21,015 nucleotides of DNA from Phoronis ovalis (Eukaryota; Phoronida; Phoronidae): assembly GCA_028565635.1 (NCBI GenBank), contig JAOXYB010107270.1, positions 1 to 21,015 of the forward strand. Reading direction: 5' to 3'. The position numbers were made by a program, and so were the translations under genes. Of the stretch, positions 10,457 to 20,051 are shown in pieces; position 1 is the stretch's first letter, and each line of letters begins with the position of its first letter. The notes beneath the pieces are model-generated. The model did not search any database, was not told the DNA's origin, and worked only from the letters and a program-made list of their open reading frames with translations.

Positions 10457-13400
10457 CTGATTCAAATTTATGTAGAATGTCTTGGACACTTCCACGCCTT
10501 GGTGTTTCCATAGGAGTTCTACCAGGTTCAATCATTTGAGTCGTAGTATCAGATTCCTTTTCTGCATCAACAATGTTTGAAACTGGAATATATACCCCAC
10601 TGCCAATCTTTTTTCCTGATTGTACTTCACTTACTAGTTTTTGTTCAAACATGGCCGATAGCCGGCGAATAAATGCTTCTGGCATTGTTTTGACAGATTC
10701 ATCCATGTCTTTTGTTAGAGTTCTTTTGGTAACACCTGACCCCGGATCTTCATGTGCAACAGCTTCTAAAGGTTTTGCAATATGTGTAGATGTATCAGGT
10801 TCAATCATGGGCATCTTAAAACCAGATTTCTTCTCTCCATCAATATCATTTGCAACATGAATTTTTATACCACTACCAGTTTTTCCCTTCCCAGATCGGA
10901 AATCACTTTTAGATTCTTGTTCAAACATGGCCGACAGTCTGCGAATATTGTTAAATGGTATAACTTGTATCTGTTCAACAGAATCTTTGACATTTACATC
11001 TTTTGACAGTGTTATTTCTGTGTTCTTTTTGTCTGTATCTGACAATAAAATACCTAAAGATAAATCTTGCGTCTTATCATCATTTCTAACAGAAGCCATT
11101 GTAGAATAAGATATATCTGAACATTTTGCAACACTGGTATCTTCTGTTGTTGCATAAGATATCCCAGAACCTTTTGCAATGCTAGTTGTTTCTGTTTTAC
11201 GTGTTGCTGAATCAGTAACATCAGTTTTTTGCGTGCTATCATCTGTATAACATGATGTCAGGTGTATCACATCTGAAATGTTAGTTATATCAGTACATGT
11301 CGAGAACTTACTAGCAGATGTTGATGTATATGATGTAGTGTCTGGTGTAATTTCAGGCACAATATCCTCTAACATTGTCAAAGGTTGATTGATGTCTGCA
11401 ATGTTCTTTTGTTTTAATTTTTTTTCTGAAGATGTCTTTAATATTTCATCGGAAGTTTCTGGTTTTTCTGTATTTGCCAGAGAAGAAGTTTTTTCAAGAC
11501 CACCTGTCTTATGTCTTAACCACCTTGATAAGTAATTAGAAGGATTTGATTTTACTATTCTAACTTCACCTCTGGTTTCAATCTGCTCCCGAAGCACTTG
11601 TGCCCAAGGAATAGGTGAAGACACACTGGCTAGGGGAGGAGATATTGGAATAGTTGACTGCATGTTTTCTTCTACCTTTTCCACTAGATGCATTGTGGCA
11701 GGTTTTCTTTCTAGTGGAATGACAATGAAATCGGCATCATCAATATCAAAATCATCTTTATGATTTGATTTTTCTTCCCTTCTGATCTTCTTAACCTCCC
11801 GAACTTTAGCAGTTTCTGTGGTTTTGGCTGTTGAACATATATCATCTTCTACGTTTGTTTTTGACTTGGATTTATTTTTATTTTTCTTTCCACCATGCTT
11901 ACCATAATCTTCCTCGTGTTGATCAGTTTTAACAATACCTTTAACTTTACCTAACCCAGTCTTATCAGTAGCCTGTGGGGTGTCTCTTGCTGTTGAATTA
12001 ATTTCACTTCTTTCTAGCATTAGTTTTGACTTAGATTTATCTTTCTTCTTCTTATTTTGGTTTATGTCTTTATCAGAATTTTCAGATATAATGTCATTTT
12101 TGCTACCCACACTTTTCTTGTCAGATGGATCTTGTGTGTCTTTACTCACTGAAATTACTTCACTTCCTAATGCTATTTTCGATTTTGATATCTTTTTCTT
12201 TACGCTATCACCACTATTTGCCTCTTTTTCAACAACACACTCAGCTTTACCTAATTCTTTCATATCAGTTATCTCTGGGATGTCTTTGGCTGTTGAATTT
12301 GCTTCGCGTTCTAACTTTATTTTTGACTTTGATTTATCTTTCTTTTCCTTTTTTTTCTTTGAATCATCTTCATTATTTAACTTTTTTTTATCATCAGAGT
12401 TTTCAACAACAGTTTCAACTTTGCCTGACCTTTTCTTACCAGTGTCTTTAGTAGTGTCTTCAGCTGTTGAACTCACTTTGCTTTCTTTATCGCTTCCTAA
12501 CATTATGTTTGACTTTGATTTATCTTTCTTTTCCTTTTTTTTCTTTGAATCATCATTCTTATTTGATTCTTTATTTCCATCAAAATTACCAACAACAGTT
12601 TCAACTTTACCTAATCCTTTCTTGTCAATAACCTTGGAGGCTGCTGAACTCATTTCATGTTCTAACTTGCTTACTGACTTTGGTTTATCTGTCCTGTCCT
12701 TTGCATCATCATCTTTAACTGACTCTTTAATACCATCAGAATCTTTGTTTGTTGAACTAATTTTGCTTTCTAATCCTGGTTGTGACTTTGATTTATCTTT
12801 TTTTTTCTCTTTCTTAGAATCATCAACTTTTTCCTTCTTATCATCAAAATCTTTGGTTGTTGAACCACTTTTGCTTTCCAATGTTATTTTTGACTTTGAC
12901 TTATCTTTCTTCTTCTTTTTCTTTGAATCCCCATCATCTTTATTTGGATCTTTTTTAGCATCACTATCATCTTTATTTGTTTCTTTCTTACCATCAGAAT
13001 CATTAGTTGTTGATCCATTGTTGCTTTCTAAAGTTGTATTTGACTTTGACTTATCTTTCTTTTTCTTTTTCTTTTTCTTTGAATCATCATCATCTTCATT
13101 TGGTTCTTTTTTGACAACAGAATCATCGGCTGATGATCTACCAGTGCTTTGTAAAGTTGTTTCTGATTTTAGTTTATCTTTCTTTTTCTTTGAATCATCA
13201 TCGTCTTTAATTGACTCTTTTTCAGCATCGAAATCTTTGGTTGTTGAACCACTTTTGCTTTCTAATGTTATTTTTGATTTTGATTTATCTTTCTTCTTCT
13301 TTTTCTTTGAATCACTATCATCTTTATTTCCTTCCTTCTTACCACCAGAATCTTTGGTTGTTGAACCACTTTTACTTTCCAATGTTATATTTGACTTTGA

Positions 13401-16243
13401 CTTATCTTTCTTTTTCTTTTTTTTTGAATCCCCATCATCTTTATTTGGTTCTTTTTTAGCATCAGTATTACTGGCTGTTGAACTACCTTGGTTTTGTACA
13501 GTTGTTTCTGACATTGATTTGTCTGTGCTGTTCTTTACACTGTCATCATCTTTACCTGACTCCTTTTTACCATCAGAGGCTTTGGTCGTAGAACTACTAC
13601 TTTTTTCTAATGTTGCTTTTGACTTTGATTTATCTTTCTTTTTCTTTTTCTTAGAATCATCATCTTTTTCTTTCTTAACATCAGAATCTTTGATTGTTGA
13701 ACCACTTTTGCTTTCTTTTGACTTTGATTTATCTTTCTTTTTCTTTTTCTTTAAATCATCATCATTTGTTGACTTTTTGTCATCAGCAATAGTTTCAACC
13801 TTGTCTAAATCTTTGTTTTCAGTAGCTTGTGCAGTATCTTTGGCTGATGGACTAACACTGTCATCTTTAATTGACTCTGTTTTACCTTCAGATTTTTTAT
13901 CATTAGAATCTTTGGTTGTTGAACCACCTTTGCTTTCTAACATTGTTTTTGACTTTAATTTATCTTTCTCTTTCTTTGAATCATCATCATCTTTTATTGA
14001 CTCTTCTGTACCATCAGAATCTTTGGTTGTTGAACCACTTTTGCTTCCTAATGTTATTTTTGATTTTGATTTATCTTTCTTCTTCTTTTTCTTTGAATCA
14101 CTATCATCTTTATTTCCTTCTTTCTTACCATCAGAATCTTTGGTTGTTGAACCACTTTTACTTTCCAATGTTATATTTGACTTTGACTTATCTTTCTTCT
14201 TCTTTTTCTTTGAATCCCCATCATCTTTATTTGGATCTTTTTTAGCATCAGAATTACTGGCTGTTGAACTACCTTTGTTTTGTACAGTTGTTTCTGACAT
14301 TGATTTATCTGTGCTGTTCTTTACACTGTCATCATCTTTACCTGACTCCTTTTTACCATCAGAGGCTTTGGTTGTTGAACTACTTTGTTTTTCTAATGTT
14401 GTTTTTGACTTTGATTTAGCTTTCTTTTTCTTTTTCTTAGAATCATCATCTTTTTCTTTCTTAACATCAGAATCTTTGATTGTTGAACCACTTTTGCTTT
14501 CTAATGTTATTTTTGATTTTGATTCATCTTTCTTCTTCTTTTTCTTTGAATCACTATCATCTTTATTTCCTTCGTTCTTACCATCAGAATCTTTGGTTGT
14601 TGAACCACTTTTACTTTCCAATGTTATATTTGACTTTGACTTATCTTTCTTTTTCTTTTTCTTTGAATCCTCATCATCTTTATTTGGTTCTTTTTTAGCA
14701 TCGGAATTACTAGTTGCTGAATTACCTTTGTTTTGTACAGTTTTTTCTGACTTTGATTTATCTGTGCTGTTCTTTACACTGTCATCATCTTTACCTGACT
14801 CCTTTTTACCATCAGAGTCTTTGGTTGTTGAACTACTTTTTTTTTCTAATGTTGCTTTTGACTTTGATTTATCTTTCTTTTTCTTTTTCTTAGAATCATC
14901 ATCTTTATCTTTCTTATCTCCAGAATCTTTGATTGTTGAACCACTTTTGCTTTCTAACGTTGTTTTCGACTTTTTACCATCAGAAAGAGTTTCAACCGTG
15001 CCTAAATCTTTGTTATCAATATCCTGTGGAGTATCTTTGGCTGATGGACTAACACTATCATCATCTGTAATTGATTTGTTTTTACCTTCAGAATCTTTGC
15101 TTTTAGAACCACTTTTGCTTTCTAACGTTGTTTTTGACTTTGATTTATCTTTCTTTTTCTTTTTCTTGCAATCATCATCATCTTTATTCGACTCTTTTTT
15201 ACCATCGGAATCTTTGATGGTTGGACTACTTTTTCCTTCTAATGCTGCTTTTGACTTCGATTTATCTTTCTTTTTATCTTTCTTAGCATCAGAATTTTTG
15301 GTTGTTGAACCAGTTTTGCTTTTGCTTTCTAACATTGGTTTTGACTTTGATTTATCTGCACTGTCTTTTACACTATCAACAACTTTTACAGATTCCTTTT
15401 TACCATCCAAGTCTTTGGTTGTTGGACTACTTTTTTTTCCTAATGTTGCTTTTGCCTTTGCTTCATCTGTCTCTTTATTTTTCTTATAATCATCATCTTT
15501 ATTCGACTCTGTTTTACCATCGGAATCTTTGGTAGTTGGACTACTTTTTTCTTCTAATGCTGCTTTTGACTTCGATTTATCTTTCTTTTTCTGATAATCA
15601 TCATCTTTATTCAACTCTTTTTTACTGTCGGAATCTTTGGTTGTTGAACCACTTTTGCTTTCCAATGTTGTATTTGACTTTGATTTATCTTTCTTTTTCC
15701 TTTTCTTTGAATCATCAACTTTTTCTTTGTCACCATCAATAACTTTGGTTGTTGCACCACTTTTGCTTTCCAATGTTGTTTTTGACTTTGATTTGTGCTT
15801 CTTTTTCTTTTTCTTTGAATCATCATTATCATCATCTTTTTTGGACTCTTTTTTGTCACCAATTGAACTAATATCAACATCTACAGTTATTTTTGACTTT
15901 GATTTCTCTTTCTTTTTTTTGTTTAATCTATCATCATTCTTTGACTTGGTTTTAGCTACTTTTGGATCTAAAGTTGCTTTTGACTTTGATGTAGTTTTGC
16001 TTTTCGTACTTTGTTTATCAGCTGAGTTATTTCTATTCTGTTTGCACATTTTTCTGTTGTCACAGGGTGTGTACAATTTCCTTTTTGAATCTTCTACAAT
16101 GTTGAGATCTGTCAAATGTTTCAGTAACCAATAACTGCTGTCTGCCATATTACTTGAATTGTTTTTATTAAAAAACCTTACATCACATACCTCTTCTTTC
16201 CGACTGACAACACATGGCATCTTCAGTTTTTGAACTTGAATCT
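10457..16243 (-). CDS. Exon C: lysine-rich repeat tail of the giant protein (1,928 codons)
   Basis: This is one open frame. The acceptor CCCAATTTCAG|AG lies 23 bases before the ATG at 16220, and translation through it continues exon B in frame, so that ATG need not be the start. The first 65 or so residues are of mixed composition (including SSYWLLKHLTDLNIVEDSKR). Then comes a very long Lys/Asp/Ser repeat to about 11840. The last 1.4 kb is non-repetitive and Ser/Thr-rich, with an acidic DDFDIDDADFIVIPLE stretch, a PWAQVLREQIETRGEVRIV segment, and a duplicated IRRLSAMFEQ unit. The exon ends at TCAG|GTACTG; without splicing the frame runs 27 codons further to a stop at 10374. No catalytic domain is visible. 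Whether the tail binds nucleic acid, membrane lipid, calcium or partner proteins cannot be told from composition. Confidence 0.87.
10458..10946 (-). repeat. In-frame duplication of 92 codons carrying IRRLSAMFEQ, plus a related third motif
   Basis: IRRLSAMFEQ is encoded at 10917-10946 and again at 10641-10670, 276 bp apart; the two 30-base stretches differ at three positions. Downstream the units share SGK..GSG, a (V/A)N(D/I)(I/V)D stretch, EK.S and MIEP. The last motif before the splice donor, PRRGSVQDILHKFES, has a similar layout (RRxS, then a short amphipathic helix ending in F-E). Each contains an Arg-Arg-x-Ser site, the consensus for PKA-type kinases. Confidence 0.8.
11840..16010 (-). repeat. 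Coding repeat array, about 33 copies of a 25-50-codon Lys/Ser/Asp unit
   Basis: The consensus is KKKKKKDKSKSK, then TLESKSGSTTKDSDGKKES, then an acidic KDDDDS linker. I counted about 33 copies of the KSKS..LESKS core by eye, from KSKSKITVDVD at the start to KSKSKTNVEDDICS at the end. Copies at both ends are more diverged than those in the middle (12.8-15.3 kb), the usual pattern of arrays that homogenise by unequal crossing-over. The antisense strand stays open across much of the array (11980-15489), which follows from the codon bias of the repeat and is not a gene. Confidence 0.92.
13200..14940 (-). repeat. Higher-order repeat: multi-unit block present three times
   Basis: The DNA word GATTGTTGAA, which marks the variant SGSTIKDSD unit, occurs at 14931, 14478 and 13692. 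The spacings are 453 and 786 bp (151 and 262 codons). After each comes the same order of variants: a TLEK-SSSTTK unit, a SVKNSTDKS-S-TVQN unit, an NITLESKSGSTTK unit and an ITL-SKSGSTTK unit. The larger second spacing comes from additional units (TMLESKGGSTTK and a VSPSAKDT segment). Block-wise duplication is therefore layered on the single-unit duplication. Confidence 0.85.
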
Positions 16244-16689
16244 CTGAAATTGGGTGTATTTATGACATTTCAATCAAATGCAATTATAATGAGCATAAGG
16301 CAAACATGTGCATTGTGCAACGTGTTTGGAGAAAGTAATAACTTTTAACATTTTTAAATGCTTAAGGAAATAATATCAATGAGACATGAACATTAATTAA
16401 AATTAATTTGTACATTGCTGCCAATACTAAATTTTTTCAATATATTTCATTTCCACGATGAGAGATTTATTCTGCCTAATTATACCCACTTTCAAAGCTG
16501 CTATTGTCATTACACATGATGAATCATAACTTTGTAGCAAGCAGTACAATTTTGAAATTTAAATGGTTGCTCTTTAAATTAATGTACATACATGTGGCAA
16601 GCTTTCAGTATATTGTTTTCCACCTTTATATACTCTTTAGGATAACACACACGTGCGCACACACACAACACTATCTTGTCATGAGTTAC
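16244..16689 (-). other. Intron between exons B and C (446 bp)
   Basis: The donor is CATCAAAG|GTAACT and the acceptor is CACCCAATTTCAG. The flanking phases match (one base plus two bases, giving a Glu codon). The interior is AT-rich and contains a CA microsatellite at 16645-16670. I see no other feature. Confidence 0.68.
16645..16670. repeat. CA/CG dinucleotide microsatellite
   Basis: An imperfect run of alternating ACAC with an internal GTGCGC, about 26 bp, lies inside the B/C intron. It is purine-pyrimidine alternating, which is common in animal introns. Confidence 0.8.
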
Positions 16690-16789
16690 CTTTGATGCTG
16701 ACTGATTTATCAGACCTGAAGTCCATTTCTGCACTGTTATTTTTTGATGTCATATCATCTCTGATGTTCCTGAGTGCACTCTCCGAATT
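16690..16789 (-). CDS. Exon B: short internal exon (33 codons plus one base)
   Basis: The acceptor has a good pyrimidine tract (CACTTTCTTTTTAATACTGGCCCAG, in two parts) and the donor is AAAG|GTAACT. Between them, 100 bases are open in the frame that joins exon C. They read NSESALRNIRDDM, then TSKNNSAEMDFRSDKSVSIK, a hydrophilic sequence with mixed charge and no motif that I know. It is too short for the usual length cut-offs. Its base composition is richer in GC than the surrounding intron. In the model it forms the juxtamembrane part of the tail, between the transmembrane exon and the repeats. Confidence 0.66.
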
Positions 16790-17558
16790 CTGGGCCAGTA
16801 TTAAAAAGAAAGTGATACATTGAACAATAAACAAGGGAAATTCACCACTGATGACATAAAATCAAGCTTTGTCTTATTCTAGACTTAGTTTCATAATTAA
16901 AGCATGATATGACACCTCAGAGCTGGTGACTGCAACAACTGTCAAAAGGATATTATGTATTTGCTCCAAAATGTAATGAGTACTTCTGTAACAAGTTTGG
17001 ATTGCTCATGAGCTTTAGTTTTATGTCATGTGTTACACCACAAATAATCTTTCCTTATATAATTATTTATGCATTTATTATTGAAATGTGTTGTTACAAT
17101 TCCAGTAAGAGTCAAATATTTGGAATATTTCATTTGTAATGTTTTAACACAATAATGTGTTATTTCTGTTTAAATAATTAACTTCTGTCAGCTTTTCCAG
17201 TGTGGGTGACCACTACTATATAAAATATTTTGTTATTTATTTCATGCTTCGACCAAACTTATACTTGATGGTCTATATCAATAGTAATATTGTAACTGCT
17301 AAGATCAAGCTATTATTATGACTAAATGAATGTTAAGGTGGTGAGGTTTGCAGGAGCGGATACAGAGTAAAATCATGCTTACCCTTCCCATACAACCTTT
17401 ACTGATTAATGTTTTAACCTTTAAAATGGTCAGCAAATATGAATCTGTTCTTGTATTTATATGTAAAAAATATGGAATCGAGACAATAATGATGAAAATT
17501 AATTGAATTCTGGTGGTGTGAGAATTTTGAACAACTTAAAACATGATGTCAGCTTATG

Positions 17559-17650
17559 TCTGGAATAAACTTGGCCACTAGGTGATCATAATGGAATTGA
17601 TCCAAATCAAACTTGACATGTATTTTGATCCCTATTTACCTTCTGATGTT
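17559..17650 (+). repeat. Diverged fragment of the 457/462-bp repeat family
   Basis: The order TCTGGAATAAACTTGGCC, then AATTGATCCAAATCAAACTTGAC, then TGTATTTTGATCCCTATTTACCTTCTG (quoted in parts) follows the same order as the units of the array further right, where the matching end is TTTTAACCTCTATTTACC. It is a single isolated piece. Confidence 0.6.
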
Positions 17651-17709
17651 TAGAATGGATGTTTAACTCACTTATCAAAAAAATAAAATAGGACCTAATA
17701 TAATTTCAG

Positions 17710-17813
17710 ACATGAGGTGCCAACCTGTCAGGTGACCACACCTGTGCCTCCCAATCTTCTGCCCTCCATTCGGATGAAGGGTGATCACGAGGCTAGTGTC
17801 TGGGGCACAAATG
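17710..17813 (+). other. GC-rich patch; possible plus-strand exon (104 nt) of unknown gene
   Basis: A patch much richer in GC than its surroundings is bordered on the plus strand by AATATAATTTCAG and AAATG|GTAACA. One frame is open throughout: HEVPTCQVTTPVPPNLLPSI, followed by RMKGDHEASVWGTN. It contains a perfect hairpin, CAGGTG-ACCA-CACCTG (17729-17744), with two E-box-type CANNTG words. On the minus strand the same patch has an acceptor (TTTGTGCCCCAG) and donors (CACAG|GTGTGG, GACAG|GTTGGC); read from exon A in phase 0 it gives a stop after four codons. It may be an exon of an antisense gene, an alternative stop-containing exon of the minus-strand gene, or a regulatory element. I cannot decide between these. 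Confidence 0.35.
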
Positions 17814-17939
17814 GTAACAACACAATAAAATTGACAGTATAATTAAACACAAAGATAGCAACATTATACAAGAATGCCTAACAAAAAATGCTAAAATTCA
17901 AATCAGCAACAGTTGATCCACTTTTTAACCTATCTTGTT

Positions 17940-19450
17940 TCATCGCCCATCTATGGCCTCCATAAATTCACCTTCGAATTTCCCAGGCATTGCTTTGTCT
18001 GTGGTACACTTTAGGATACCATCTGGAAAACAAACATGGCCCCCAATGAGCCATATTGGAGTTGATCAAACTTATATCTTACCAGTATTTTGGTAATACT
18101 AAAAATACTTTGACCCTGTACAAAATATGAAGTTGATCTGATAAAATTTTTAGCTGTTATCGTGGGTCCATCTCAGGAACAAATATAGCCATCAGTTGGC
18201 TATTTTGGAAGTTATCCAGCTTGACCTGTATTTTAACCTCTATTTACCTTCTGAATTAAAACAATCTCGCTATATACCTGATATTTCGAATGTTGGCTAA
18301 AAGCATATTTGACTTTGAATTGAAAAATTTATGAATTTTTGGATTGGTAGTTGACCCATTTTCCAAGGTCATGAATAAATAATAATGACCCTATGACGCC
18401 CATTCACATGTGGTCTTTATAAATTTGCCTTTGAATAATCTAGGCATTGCTTTGTCTGTGGTACACTTTAGGATACCCTCTGGAAAACAAACATGGCCAC
18501 CAATCAGCCATATCGGAGTTGATCAAACTTATATCTTACCTGTATTTTGGTAATACCAAAAATGTTTTGACCCTAGCCTGTACAAAATATGAAGTTGATC
18601 TGATAAAAATTAAAGCTGTTATCGCGGGTCCATCTCGGGTACAAAGATGGCCATCAGTTGGCTATTTTGGAAGTTATCCAGCTTGACCTGTATTTTAACC
18701 TCTATTTACCTTCTGAATTAAAACAATCTCGCTATATACCTGATATTTCGAATGTTGGCTAAAAGCATATTTGACTTTGAATTGAAAAATTTATGAATTT
18801 TTGGATTGGTAGTTGACCCATTTTCCAAGGTCATGAATAAATAATAATGACCCTATGACGCCCATTCACATGTGGTCTTTATAAATTTGCCTTTGAATAA
18901 TCTAGGCATTGCTTTGTCTGTGGTACACTTTAGGATACCCTCTGGAAAACAAACATGGCCACCAATCAGCCATATCGGAGTTGATCAAACTTATATCTTA
19001 CCTGTATCTCGGGTACAAAGATGGCCATCAGTTGGCTATTTTGGAAGTTATCCAGCTTGACCTATATTTTGACCTATATTTACCTTCTGAATTAAAACAA
19101 TCTCGCTATATACCTGATATTTCAAAATGTTGGCTAAAAGCATTTTTGACTTTCAATTGAAGAAATTATGAATTTTTGGATTGGTAGTTGACCAACTTTC
19201 CAAGGTCATGAAAAACTAATAATGTCCCTATGACACCCATTCACATATGGTCTTTATAAATTTACCTTTGAATAATCTAGGCATCACTTTGCCTTTGCAT
19301 GAAAAGTTTCACTTTGAGACACAATCTGAGGAACAAACATGCCACCAGTTGGCTATATTAGAAGTGATCATGGTCAAATTTATACTTGACCTGTATAAAC
19401 TTTGTACCAAATATGAAGCTGATCTGGTAAAACTGTTATTGTGATATGAA
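17940..19450 (+). repeat. Tandem repeat array, 457/462-bp units, four copies, one with an 87-bp deletion
   Basis: The landmark GCATTGCTTTGTCTGTGGTA (one base before each coordinate) marks units at 17988, 18445 and 18907; a diverged copy follows at 19282. Spacings are 457, 462 and 375 bp. The short third unit lacks a segment present in unit 2, starting after CTTACCTGTAT and rejoining at CTCGGGTACAAAG. Units contain AACAAACATGGCCACCAATC, TGTACAAAATATGAAGTTGA and CCCATTCACATGTGGTCTTT. These correspond to similar words in the 330-bp array at 1-815, in the same orientation, so both belong to one repeat superfamily. No protein of its own is apparent. Confidence 0.88.
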
Positions 19451-20051
19451 GAAAGCATTACATACAGAAATGACAATACCAACACATTTCCAAATTCCAA
19501 ATTTTTCCCGGGTTGAGCAAGAGCTACAACCTTGGGACTACTGGCCTACTTTTAGATGAGGGTGTTTTTTAAACATTGGACAATGGGATTTTTCTGTGAA
19601 AAGTGTAATGAACTATTTTAAGGATTTTTTGATGAGAAAATGATTAATTTAGGTAGCACATCCCTGTTTTCATCATACATATAATCAAGTGTCCCCCTCA
19701 TTGCTGCAATGTAATGAAATTGCAGGGTTATTTTGCTGCAATTGAGCCTACTTGTTGAAGGAACATGTTCTGAGGTGGACATTAAAAAATAGATGAAAAA
19801 CATAATTATTTAAACTGTCTTATGTATGTCTATATCCACATCACACAGTGACATTAGAGAAATATAGAGTTGCTATTAGAAACACAAGTGACATTTCAAA
19901 AGATACGAATGATAACATTGCTTTAATGTTGATTACATTTAGCAAACAATACAGTTTTCACAACATTTATTGTTATTCGGTTTTGAAGAGATCGAACTTC
20001 ATTAACAGTTACTGGCTTGGACTGTTATTAAGAGTGTTTAAATTAAAGTAC

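Larger units (their letters stand above)
16790..20051 (-). other. Large intron between exons A and B (3,262 bp)
   Basis: The borders are CAG|GTACTT at 20051 and the GGCCCAG acceptor at 16791-16790; both flanking exons are phase 0. The interior holds repeat DNA (17559-17650 and about 17940-19450) and a GC-rich exon-like patch (17710-17813). From 16790 to 17540 it is plain AT-rich sequence with nothing I can support. From 19480 to 20051 I see only a small cluster of CTGCAAT/ATTGCAG inverted words near 19700-19743. Confidence 0.5.

Noticed and set aside
10641-10946. The word TTCAAACATGGCC inside the duplicated IRRLSAMFEQ coding units also occurs in the flanking 330-bp repeat.
   Set aside because: The match is only 13 bases; flanking bases differ, and the coding word is explained by the protein motif AMFEQ. 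I regard it as coincidence, not as exonised repeat.
11980-15489. A plus-strand open frame of 1,169 codons rich in Phe and Ser, opposite exon C.
   Set aside because: It is the exact antisense of the lysine-rich repeat. AAA/AAG, GAT and TCA codons read backwards give TTT/CTT, ATC and TGA only in one register, so the frame stays open by composition. It has no splice logic or recognisable domain.
16900-16960. Possible minus-strand micro-exon between TTGACAG / TTGCAG and CTGAG|GTGTCA.
   Set aside because: The lengths (14 or 23 nt) are not multiples of three and would break the phase-0 join of exons A and B. The donor is also weak.
18447-19160. Plus-strand frames of 60-80 codons repeated in the right tandem array.
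   Set aside because: They recur only because the non-coding units recur; each is disrupted by small differences between copies and resembles no protein.
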